Origin: Arachis hypogaea
Taxonomy: Eukaryota > Streptophyta > Magnoliopsida > Fabales > Fabaceae
DNA length: 64,000 bases
Direction: 5' to 3'
NCBI RefSeq assembly: GCF_003086295.3
Contig: NC_092050.1
Location: forward strand, 155,936,699 to 156,000,698
Below the pieces are notes generated by a model. That model searched no databases. It saw only the letters and a program-made list of their open reading frames with translations, and was not told where the DNA came from. Shown here one piece after another: positions 23,401 through 32,998 of this stretch. Each line of letters starts with the position of its first letter. Position 1 is the first letter of the stretch. Both the position numbers and the translations under genes were made by a program.

Positions 23401-23985
23401 TGGAGTGGAATCAAACAAATCTTTCGATATCTTCATGGGACGGTTGATATGGGTTTGTTTTATCCCTATGGATCCAAGTCACAATTAGTTGGCTATGCAG
23501 ATGCTGGATACTTGTCTGATCCACATAAAGGGAGATCTCAAACAGGATACCTGTTCACATATGGTGGTACAGCTATATCATGGAGGTCCACGAAACAAAC
23601 GATTGCAGCAACCTCCTCTAATCATGCTGAAATACTAGCGATTCATGAAGCTAGTCGCGAGTGTTTTTGGCTAAGGAGTTTGATTCAATATATTATGTCA
23701 TCATGTGGACTGATTGATCATAAGATAGCTCCAACTGTCCTGTTTGAAGATAATACAGCATGCATTGCTCAACTTAAAGGCGGATACATCAAAGGTGATA
23801 GAACAAAGCATATTTCTCCCAAATTCTTTTTCACTCATGACCTTCAAAATCAAGGGACAATTGATGTCCAACAGATCCGTTCAAGTGACAATCTGGCAGA
23901 TTTATTCACAAAGCCACTCCCGAAATCCTCCTTTGAAAGATTGGTACATGAGATTGGGATGCGTCGATTTCGAGATATTAAATGA
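20426..23985 (+). pseudogene. Pol of copia element 1 with one frameshift
   Basis: Part one runs from ATG 20426 to TAG 21977-21979. It has an aspartic protease site near the start (LADSASSHTILK), the integrase zinc finger H-H-C-C (WHDRLGHLG, then CCAAC), and the DDE core residues in GDICGP, RLDNAGEF and NGLAES. Part two continues in the next frame from about 21955 to TGA 23983-23985. It has the copia reverse transcriptase (YKARLVAQGF; active site YVDD at about 22983-22994) and RNase H (ADAGYLSDPHKGRSQTGY, AEILAIHEA). The shift lies in a duplicated 81 bp unit, where the first copy has lost one base in AAAATG(T)CCC. The protein would process Gag, copy RNA to DNA and insert it. No other stop was seen, so decay is slight. 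Confidence 0.93.
21944..22104 (+). repeat. 81 bp tandem duplication within pol
   Basis: Two copies start GCGGAAAATG at 21944 and 22024 and end CGTGGCAGG. The second is 81 bp (27 codons). The first is 80 bp because one base is missing, which causes the pol frameshift. It lies between integrase and reverse transcriptase. Confidence 0.9.
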
Positions 23986-23992
23986 TGTCGAC

Positions 23993-24004
23993 AAGAGGGG
24001 GAGA
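23993..24004 (+). other. Internal purine-rich tract after pol
   Basis: AAGAGGGGGAGA just after the pol stop is a second purine tract. Between it and the LTR are two imperfect copies of a segment containing CTCTTTTTCCCTTGGTCAGG / CTCTTTTTCCTTCACTAAAG. Confidence 0.4.
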
Positions 24005-24182
24005 CTGTACTCTTTTTCCCTTGGTCAGGTTTTTTCCCATTGGGTTTTTCTTGACAAGGTTTTTAATGAGGCAGTCCCCATCACTAAAGGATATTGTACT
24101 CTTTTTCCTTCACTAAAGTTTTTTTCCCACTGGGTTTTCTTTAGTAAGGTTTTAACGAGGCAATAATCCTGAATGGTCATCC

Positions 24183-24191
24183 AAGGGGGAG
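24183..24191 (+). other. Polypurine tract of copia element 1
   Basis: AAGGGGGAG lies immediately before the 3' LTR, the expected place for plus-strand priming. Confidence 0.8.
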
Positions 24192-24716
24192 TGTTGTGAT
24201 ATGGATGACCACGTAGACTCACCTTCTCAATATTGAAGGAATCATTCTCAAGAGAGAATGGATTTAATGAGGTTTGAAAAAGCTAGTTTTGTATACCTAT
24301 AAAAGGATGTACGGGCAAAAGGAATAAACAACAATAACAACAGAACAAAAATATTATTTTTCCTTCCTTTTCATACAAATAAATCAATCCTCTTTTATGC
24401 AATCAAATACCCTTCTCCTTATATTACTATTACAATTCTTTCTCTTCTTTTATTTTATAAGTATTTTAAATTCTATTTTCTATTACTCTTTACATATAAT
24501 ATTAATAGCAATATTAACCATCTTTATTATATTGAGATAGTATCAAATGCAAATCTCTCTCTCTTTATTTTTAATACTTTTTCTTATCTTTGTATATATA
24601 TACACAATACAACATATAATATTATTATATATATATAATAATTATTGAGCTAATTATAATAATAGAGTCTTCTATTTATACATCTTTATTATATATATAT
24701 ATCTTATTTCACAACA
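24192..24716 (+). repeat. 3' LTR of copia element 1
   Basis: 525 bp, near identical to the 5' LTR. The TATA box CTATAAAAGG is at 24298-24307. Confidence 0.95.
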
Positions 24717-24744
24717 ACCCACATATATATATGATACAGAAATA

Positions 24745-24870
24745 TTTAATAATAAAAAAATTAATTAAAAATAGTCATAATTTATCTTATTTAATATTTT
24801 TTAATTATTACAACAATTAATAAATACTAAATAAGACAAATTTTAGTTGTTTTTTTTGTTTTTTTAATAT
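24745..24870. repeat. Palindromic MITE, copy C
   Basis: Third member of the family at 2331 and 6739: TTATCTTATTTAATATTTT and its rough complement around ATTACAACAATTAAT. Confidence 0.55.
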
Positions 24871-25129
24871 TATCGCATTATATATATATAGTGGGTCAGC
24901 ACTTTTATTAAAATTTGGCCAATATTTAACTAGTAAAAAAAAGGTAAATAAGTTCACACAATTAGATAATATAATCTCACACCATTAAAAATACTAATGA
25001 TAACTAATTAATTTTTATAAATCACCAAACCTACTCACCTCCTATCACTCCTCAATAAAAGTAGAAAAAAAAAATTATTGATATCTAACATTATTCTTCT
25101 TAATTGGAAACTTCATATTTTTCCACATC
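24871..25129. other. Short spacer between the two copia elements
   Basis: AT-rich and non-coding. Confidence 0.6.
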
Positions 25130-25134
25130 GTTCA

Positions 25135-25513
25135 TGTTAGAGGTCATGTGGAGCAAGCAGCAAGCAAAGGGCTCACTAGTTCTCACTAGTTCTGCCTTTC
25201 TCACTTTCAGTTAGCTAGCTATTCTGTTTTTCGGTTATTCTATTGCTGTTGAGCTGTACTTGCAGAAGCTTCTAGAAATGTGTGTTAGTTAGCTTTCAGT
25301 CAGTTGCAGTTATGTGCTAACTGAGCTGGTAGGATGCTAAGTCAGTTAGTCCTTGTGTTATAAGATTTCAATTGTCTATAAATGCTCTCCCTCTCTATAA
25401 CTTGCGGCTCAAATTTTCAGTTCAATGAGATTCCATTCACTCTCAACTCTACTCTCTCCTTTCTCTTTACTCTTCTTCTTCTGAAATCTGCCTCTGGGGT
25501 CTGGTACCTTTCA
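25135..25513 (+). repeat. 5' LTR of copia element 2
   Basis: 379 bp, TGTTAGAGG...TTTCA. TATA box CTATAAATG at 25375-25383. Confidence 0.9.
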
Positions 25514-25526
25514 TGGTATCAGGGTC
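25514..25526 (+). other. Primer-binding site of copia element 2
   Basis: TGGTATCAGGGTC directly follows the LTR and matches the usual initiator-methionine tRNA site (TGGTATCAGAGC) apart from a few bases. Confidence 0.85.
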
Positions 25527-25581
25527 ATTGGCTTCACAAAATTCAATACACCACAAGTAACTACAAGCCGTTCAATCAGCA

Positions 25582-26860
25582 ATGGCACAAAGCTTCGTCG
25601 CAACACCAATCTTCCTGAAACTGGATGAGGACAACTTCTTGCAGTGGAAGGATCAAGCAATCTCAACTATAGAAAAAAATGATATGCTAAGTCACGTCAC
25701 AAGGAGAGGAATTCCTCAGCAGTTTGCAGCTTCAGAGAATGGTACAGACACAGCAATTAATCCAAATTATCAACAATAGAAACGGCAAGATGCACTCCTT
25801 AAGTCTTGGTTATTGGCTTCTATGAGCAAACCTTTCACTATAAGAATGGTAGGCTGTGTGTATACACATCAAGTATGGAAGAGATTGGAAGATCATTTCT
25901 CCTCACAGATCAAAGCTAAGGTGATGCAGTTGAAAAACAAGCTTAGCACTCTCCAAATTGAAGGATCGGTTACTGAATATGTCTTGATGATCAAAGGTAC
26001 GATTGATACATTGGCCTCTGTAGGTAAATTAGTGAAGGAAAGTGATCATGTTAATGTAATTTTGCATGGCTTGACTGAGGAGTATTTTTTAGTATATACA
26101 TCAGTACTTGCTAGATCTTAAACCAAAACTATGGTAGAATTAGAGGCACTGTTGCTTGCTCATGAAAGCATGCTTGCAAAATTTAGAAAATCTGAGACAT
26201 TCATGAGCTAATATAGCACAGTTCAGGAACTATGATCAAAATTATCAAGCAAGGAAAGGCCTCAGAGGCAGATTCAGAGGAAGAGGAGGTCGAACATTCA
26301 GAGGAGGAAGGAGTTATTCTAAAGGGAGACAGATGCAAGAAGGAATGAGCAGTGGATAGTATAGCAATGATGGACAGTTTTCAAATGGAAGAGGTCAATA
26401 CAATAGAGGGCAAAGAATGTACAATGCAAGGAAAAATAGGCCACAGTATCAATTATCCAATAAAGTTGGACATACTGCAAGAACCTGTTGGTATAGGTAC
26501 AATGAAGATCAGTATGAAGAGGAGGATTATGTAAGAGAAGTCTACAATGGCAGCAACAATCAGGTATCTCAACCTGAAGGAAACTTCTGCAACATGTTAG
26601 CAACACCAGCAACAGTGCAAGATCCCAGCTGGTATCCTGATCCAGGGGCTACACACCACATGACACATGATGCAAAGAATCTGATGGAGAAAGAAGAATA
26701 TTATGGCAAAGAGGATGTTGTAATCGGCAATGGCACAGGTTTGCAAATTTCTTTTGTTGGAAAATCATGTTTCAAGACTAATTTGAGCTCTAGATTATTG
26801 CACATGAGAAAACTGTTGTGTGTTCCTGAAATTACCAAGAATTTAATGAGTGTGCATTAA
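25582..26860 (+). pseudogene. Gag and protease region of copia element 2
   Basis: Starts at ATG 25582 (MAQSFVATPIFLKLDEDNF). The frame is broken by TAG at about 25777, TAA at about 26119, another stop near 26210 and TAG near 26357. Recognisable parts are a copia gag domain (VWKRLEDHFSSQIKAKVMQL), a glycine/arginine-rich stretch (RGRFRGRGGRTFRGG) and a zinc-knuckle remnant (VGHTARTCWY) that has lost its first cysteines. A protease site reads WYPDPGATHHMT, with Pro where Ser is usual in D-S-G-A. Clearly non-functional. Confidence 0.88.
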
Positions 26861-29333
26861 CTATGTTGTGACAATCAAATTTTCTTTGAATTCCATGATG
26901 ATAGGTGTTGTATAAAGACTAAAGAGATAGAAGAAGTGGTGCTTTAAGGTACTATAAACAAAGGTCTCTATAGATTTACTAATCTTCACAGCCTACAAAC
27001 ACCAGCTGCCTATGCCTCTTCAGTAAGAAACAAGAATGAACTTGTAAAGTGGCATGCTAGATTAGGCCATGCCAACCATTTAGTTGTCTCTAAAGTCCTA
27101 AAAGCAAAATATCCTCCTTCACAAACCTTGTATAACCACCCTTTAGAACTTGTGTATTCAGACATTTGGGGGCCTGCTCCTATGTCAGATAATAATAGAA
27201 ACTGGTACTTTGTCAACTTTATTGATGCATTTTCAAAATATACCTGGCTTTATCTAATCAAATATAGAGCTCAATTGAAAATAGTTTTTGAAAATTTTCA
27301 ACAAAAAGTTGAACTGCAACTAAACACTAAATTTAAGATGTTACAAAGTGATAATACTGCTGAGTACATTAGTCTATCAAAGACACTGTAGAAAAAGGGA
27401 GTGCTGCATAGGTTCTCCTGCCCCCATATCCACTAACAGAATGGATCAGCAGAAAGGAAGCATAGGCATGTTGTAGAGATGGGACTCACCCTACTAGCTA
27501 GAGCCTCTATGCCTACCAAATTTTGGGGAGAAGCCTTTTGTACTGCTGCAAAGTTGATTAATATCCTCCCACACTAGTTCTAAATTATGTATCCCCGACA
27601 GAGAAGCTATTTGGAAGAAAGCCCTCATATGAAAACCTGCATGTGTTTAGCTGCTTGTGCTTCCCACACCAAAGACCATATAACAAGCATAAGTTGGATT
27701 TCAGGTACTCCCCCTACACTTTCATTGGCTATGGAACAGTACATAAAGGATACAAATGCCTTACTCAACAAGGCAAGGTCATAGTTACTCCCAATGTTGT
27801 GTTCTTCGAAGATTAGTTTCCCTGTAAGCAAAACACCATCACAGTTAACTCAAAACCCTCAGTGAATGAACTCTCAATGCCTACAATTCCAACATTACCA
27901 AAACTGCCACCAAACTTACCTGAAGCCAATCACCATCAATCTCCCTCCTGACAAAACCAGTCCTCAAGCAGTCAACAAAATCCTATAAATGATAGTACCA
28001 CTAGCACCCTCCAATCTCTAAACCTTTCACCCAACCAACACAACCAACAAGCTCCTGTAGCAGCATTATCAATACCAGTCCCCATTCCCATTAATGACAT
28101 TGAAATTGTCCTCCCTAGCTGTGAACCTAAACCTGCTCCCACAACAGTTCCACATAACATCCACCCTATGATAACCAGAGACAAAGCTGGAATTGTTAAG
28201 CCAAAACTCTTCTTGGCAAGTGTTGAACCAAGAAGTGTCAAACATGCTCTCAAGGTACCTGAATGGAAGGCAGCAATGGACCTTGAATATGAAGCCTTGA
28301 TCAAGAACAAAAACAAGTATAATATAGATGGCTCCCTGCAAAAGCATAAAGCAAGATTGGTTGCTCAGGAGTTTGCTCAAAAGCCAGGTTCTGATTTCTC
28401 ATAAACCTATAGCCCAGTGGTGAAGCCCACTTATATAAGAGTGCTGCTGTTAGTTGCTCTATCAAAGTCATCAACAATCAGGCAGTTAGATGTAAACAAT
28501 GCCTTCCTACATGGTGATCTAGTTGAGGAAGTGTACATGAAGCAGCCCCAAGGCTATGAACAAGGAGATCCTTCACTAGTGTGTAAGCTCATCAAAGCTT
28601 TTTATGGACTGAAACAGGCTCCAAGAGAGTGGTACTGTAAGCTTGCTAATGGCCTCAAGGAGCTTGGATTTACAACCACAAAGTTAGATGTAGCAGTGTT
28701 CATTCGAAATGCTGCCAATATAAAAACTACATCCTTGTATATGTAGATGACATAATTATAACTGGTGAATCAGCTGAGAGTGTTCAGGAAGTGATACAGT
28801 AGCTAAATTCAAAGTTTGCTCTCAAAGACCTAGGGGATCTGTACTATTTTCTTGGAATACAAGTAACCAAGACAAAAGTTGGAGGTTTAGTCCTCACGCA
28901 GCAGAAGTATGTTGGCGAGCTCCTGAAGAAAGCTGGCATGCTGGGCTGTGCAGCTTGTCACACTCCACTCCCTTCCACAACTAAGATCACAGCCCTTGGA
29001 GGAGCAAGCTTTAATGATCCGGGTCTATACAGGTCTGTCATTGAAATCCTACAGTACCTTACCATCACAAGGCCTGAAATTTGCTATTGTGTTAACAAAT
29101 TAGCACAATTTGTCCAATCTCCTCTGGACTCTCATTGGAGAATGGTAAAATGAGTGCTGAGATACTTGAGTAGCACAGAAAGCTATGGCCTACATATGAA
29201 GAGGGACACTGACCAGAATACGGCTATGAAGATTGTTGCCTATAGTGATTCTGACTGGGTTGGGGACCGAGATGACAGAAAATCAACTAGTGGCTATTGT
29301 GTATTCCTTTGCTCCAACCTAGTCTCCTGGGCC
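26861..29333 (+). pseudogene. Integrase, reverse transcriptase and first part of RNase H of copia element 2
   Basis: Integrase zinc-finger start at about 27040 (WHARLGHAN), then the core: SDIWGPAP, LQSDNTAEY and NGSAERKH, with stops between them. The segment before the reverse transcriptase is shortened: the piece normally found between EALIKNK and HKARLVAQ is largely missing. The RT palm follows at 28417-28746 and YVDDIIITG at about 28738-28764 in another frame. The frame then runs with stops to 29333, where the nested solo LTR begins. RNase H residues SDSDWVGDRDDRKSTSGYC are visible at 29245-29301. Confidence 0.88.
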
Positions 29334-30786
29334 TGATGGGGGGAAAAATCATCGGTAAAGAATTTCACAAAAATATTCGCGTTGCAAGTATATATCTAAA
29401 CCGACAATTCAACCTCAATCAAATTTAATTTGTTTGTCATTTAAGCAAACCCAATAAAAATCAACCAAAGTATTTAAACCTCAGGTCGTCTCTTAAGAAA
29501 TTGCAGGAAAGTATGTTACTATTGGTTATGGAAAAGTATCTTTTTGGGTTTTTGAAATAAGGAACAAGGAATATAAATAACAAGAAAATAAAATAACAAT
29601 TAAGAAAAGTCCTAGCAAGGATTGATAATTGGAATTCCTATTCCCATTATCATAATCACTTGTGATGGTAATTGCCTTTTGCTGTCACTTAGTTAACCTC
29701 TAACAATTGAAGGTAAGTCAAGTGAGAAAATCAACTTGAGTTCACAAGTCCTAATCAAAGACTAGAGTTAGTGAAGCTCAAGCCAACTAGCAAGTTTCAT
29801 TCACCAACCAACAAGAGACTTTGACAATTCAAGAGTCTCTAATTACTCAATCTAAGCTAAGAACATAAAAAGCTAATTTAAAATCCAACCAAGCATTTTA
29901 TCAAACACTTGGAAGGTACAAAATAAAAGCATAGAAAGTTAACAAGGAATAATAAATCTAAACAACCAATTGCAAGCATCAATAACACAATTTAAAGAAA
30001 ACAATCATAAATATAAAATACTCCAAATTGCATTAAAAAGGAAATTGAGTCTAACATAAAGAGTTCATAAACTAAATTGGAGAATAAATAAATCAACAAG
30101 AGAAGATAGATAAACTAGAGTACTAGGACAAATAAAGGTAGAAGAAAGCTAAATTAAAGTATAATAGAAATATGAAATTGAGAAGAACTAAAGCTAAAAA
30201 CCCTAAAACCTAGAGAGAGGAGAGAGCCTCTCTCTCTAGGAAACTACATCTAAAACCTAATTAATGTTATATGAAGTGTTTGTATGAATGATTCCCCCAC
30301 TCTGCAACCTCTATTCTGTGTTTTCGAGTTTGGAACTGGGCCAAAAAGAGCCCAGAAATCGCCCCCAACGTCTTCTGTGTAATGCAGCACGTGACGCTCT
30401 GTCACGCGTACGCGTCGCTTAGAAAAAAACCTGGTCACGCGTACGTGTCGCTCGTCTGCTGCACTAGTCACGCGTATGCATCGCTGCCAGCTTCTCAAAA
30501 CATCATGTTCTTGCGTTCCTTCCACTTTTGCATGCTTCCTTTCCGTCCTCTAAGCCATTCCTGTCCTATAAACCCTGAAAACACTCAGCAAACATATCAC
30601 GGGATCGAATGGTAATAAGAGGGGATTAAAATTAGCAAATTTAAGGCCAAAGAAGCATGTTTTCAATCAAAGCACAGAATTAGAAAGGAAAATGTAAAAT
30701 ATGCAATTTATATGCATAGGTGTGCAAATAATTGATAAAATCTGCTCAATTCAATACAAAATAAACCGTAAAATAGCGATTTATCA
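29334..30786 (-). mobile_element. Solo LTR nested in copia element 2 (1453 bp)
   Basis: Starts TGATGGGG and ends TTTATCA on the plus strand. It is flanked by the perfect 5 bp duplication GGGCC (29329-29333 and 30787-30791). Reading across the site as if the LTR were absent keeps the host element's frame. Read on the minus strand it starts TGATAAATCGC, a start I associate with gypsy LTRs of Arachis (recollection). It has three CG-rich motifs of the type CACGCGTACGCGTCGC near 30401, 30434 and 30468. The frame 30250-30525 inside it is not a gene. Confidence 0.9.
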
Positions 30787-31130
30787 GGGCCCCAAGAAAG
30801 CAAATAGTTGTGGCCAGGTCTAGTACGGAAGCTGAGTACAAAAGCATGGCAGACACAGTGGCTGAGCTAATCTAGATCAGAAACTTGATGGTTGAGTTGA
30901 AGCAACCTACCCCTGAAGCACCAACAATTTATTGTGACAACTTGAGTGATGTGCTCCTAGCAGCAAACCCTATACTTCACTCCAAATCCAAGCATTTCGA
31001 GATAGCCCTCCACTTTGTCAGAGATCATGTCAACAACAAACAAATCCAGGTGAGCCATATCCCAGGGGCTGTACAAGTAGCAAATATCCTCACCAAGGCA
31101 ATACATTCAGAAGCCTTTCTTAACTTTTGA
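30787..31130 (+). pseudogene. Last part of RNase H of copia element 2
   Basis: Continues the RNase H interrupted by the nested LTR. Typical residues are STEAEYKSMADT and a C-terminal IQVSHIPGAVQVANILTKA. One TAG stop lies near 30873. It ends at TGA 31128-31130. Confidence 0.88.
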
Positions 31131-31296
31131 GACAAGCTTAATATCAATGATCAACAAGCAGTTACCAAGGAAGCCAATAGCATTAATTAGAATTGTTAGC
31201 AATAGAAAGAAGAAGGAAACTTGATATGATGTAAGAGGATAGTGTCCCTTCTTATATTGCTTCATGAGCAGCAGAAGAAAAGAAAACTAGAGATAA

Positions 31297-31663
31297 TAGT
31301 AGAGGTCATGTGGAGCAAGCAACAAGCAAAGGGCTCACTATTTTTGCCTTTCCCACTTTCAGTTAGCTAGCTTTTGGTTATTCTGCTTGCTGTTAAGCTG
31401 TACTTGCAAAAGCTTCTAGAAATGTGTGTTAGTTAACTTTCAGTCGGTTGCAGTTAGATGCTAGCTGAGCTGGCAGGATGCTAAGTCAGTTAGTCCTTGT
31501 GCTAGGTTTCAATTGTCTATAAATACTCTTCCTCTCTATAACTTGCGGCTCAAATTTTCAGTTCAATGAGATTCCATTCACTCTCAACTCTGCTCTCTCC
31601 TTTTTTTTTACTCTTTAATCTTTTTCTTCTGAAACCTGCGCCTCTGGGGTATGATACTTTTTA
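31297..31663 (+). repeat. 3' LTR of copia element 2
   Basis: About 367 bp. Its first bases (TAGTAGAGG for TGTTAGAGG) and last bases (TTTTTA for CTTTCA) have mutated, consistent with old age. Confidence 0.88.
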
Positions 31664-31668
31664 GTTCA

Positions 31669-32911
31669 CATAGAAAATATTATTTTATTTTATACTAGTC
31701 TATTTTTTTGTAAAAAAAATTATCTTCTTGTGAGAAATTTAAAAAAAAAACACCAAGAGTGAAGATAGACAAAAAAAAAAAAAAAAACAAGTTAAGAAAA
31801 ATTAAAATCTGACCTATTGGAATGTTAAATCTTAGAAGTATGAACTGAAAATTAGTTTATATACAATCTCTTTTTCCTGAATTAGATTAGCACGTGAAAA
31901 TTATTAGATTTGGTAAATTTAACGTTGATGCATGCTATGAGATGTTTTTTTTTTTTTATATGAAATAAAACAATTTTTTTTTTTTACAATTACTTCTACA
32001 TACTACACTTCCAACAAAAGAAAGTAAAAATATTATATAACATTAATTCGATTTTTCTTTTCAAAATCTAAGAAAACCATTAAATTACTTATAAAAATAA
32101 TTAGATTGATAGTTGAGTATGAGATTATTAATAAAAATTTGATAAACAACAATATTATATATATTAAAAAATAGCTACTAAATTAATTATCATATATTTA
32201 CATATATATTTAATTTATTTACATTAATTCATATATCTTTTAATTAAATAATAAACTATCAATAACACAAAAATATTATAATAGAATAATAAAATCTTTA
32301 ATAATATCCGAATAATAAACTTGAGGATGATTTCACCGGTACATATATGTTGGTTGTTAGATCTAATAATTAATTCCCACCTGCAGCTAGATTTTGTTTT
32401 CTATTTTTCTCAGAGTAAAGCTGACATCAGCTGTTGACGTAACTAACCAGCATTGCTCCGTATTATAACACAAGATCACATGCAAATTAAATATTAATTC
32501 AAATAGTTATTTTCAGATTTTCCAAGAAAATGATATTTGTATTATCTTTTAGATATATTTCAGTACATAATTTCTTTATTATATAAAAGTCATTTTTTTT
32601 TTTTAAAATCTCACTTTCTTTCGATAAATTTTAATAAAAAATATATAAAAAAGTGATACATATAACATTTCTCCCTAAATAGATAATATAATAAGCTTTG
32701 AAATAGTTGGTTGTTAAGTAATCTAACATCGAATTGTCCCTTCTCGTAATGAATACCGATGCTTATGTACGTCACAATAATAAATAGTTATGAATTAAAA
32801 TTAAATTATTGCAAATACTTGGTCTAAGAGCTATAAATGTGCTAATTAATTAAATAATTAAAAACTCAAATGTTTTAGTATATGCACGCATGTGGATAAA
32901 ACTTTGTTTGT
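31669..32911. other. Upstream region of the dehydrogenase gene; no other gene seen
   Basis: AT-rich, with A- and T-runs. It ends at the TATA box of the dehydrogenase gene. Confidence 0.6.
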
Positions 32912-32920
32912 CTATATAAG
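32912..32920 (+). promoter_or_regulatory. TATA box of the dehydrogenase gene
   Basis: CTATATAAG lies 80-87 bases before the start codon at 32999, which leaves a 5' UTR of about 50 bases if transcription starts 30 bases after it. Confidence 0.6.
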
Positions 32921-32998
32921 TTGGAGAGGTTCTGCTTATGGTTTCAATTGTAATTAAAGATTGTGCGTTCAATAATTTTGTAGTGATCTCTTGTTAAT

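Larger units (their letters stand above)
18594..24716 (+). mobile_element. Complete Ty1/copia LTR retrotransposon (6123 bp)
   Basis: Bounded by two 525 bp LTRs (18594-19118 and 24192-24716), each beginning TGTTGTG and ending CACAACA. It is flanked by the perfect 5 bp duplication ACCCA (18589-18593 and 24717-24721). The internal order is primer site, gag, protease, integrase, reverse transcriptase, RNase H, polypurine tract, which is the copia order. The LTRs differ at about 7 of 525 positions, so the insertion is young on a plant time scale. Gag has one internal stop and pol one frameshift, so this copy probably cannot move by itself. Confidence 0.95.
25135..31663 (+). mobile_element. Older, decayed Ty1/copia retrotransposon (element 2)
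   Basis: LTRs at 25135-25513 and 31297-31663 share most of their sequence (AGAGGTCATGTGGAGCAAGC at the start; ACTTGCGGCTCAAATTTTCA near the end) but differ by many substitutions and small indels. The 3' copy has mutated ends. The perfect 5 bp duplication GTTCA (25130-25134 and 31664-31668) fixes the borders. Gag and pol contain many stops. A 1453 bp solo LTR plus its 5 bp duplication is nested in the RNase H region; without it the element would be about 5.07 kb. Confidence 0.93.

Noticed and set aside
30250..30615. Frames on both strands rich in Arg/Val/Thr or Ala/Tyr/Ser
   Set aside because: They read across CACGCGTACGCGTCGC motifs inside a solo LTR with exact target duplications.
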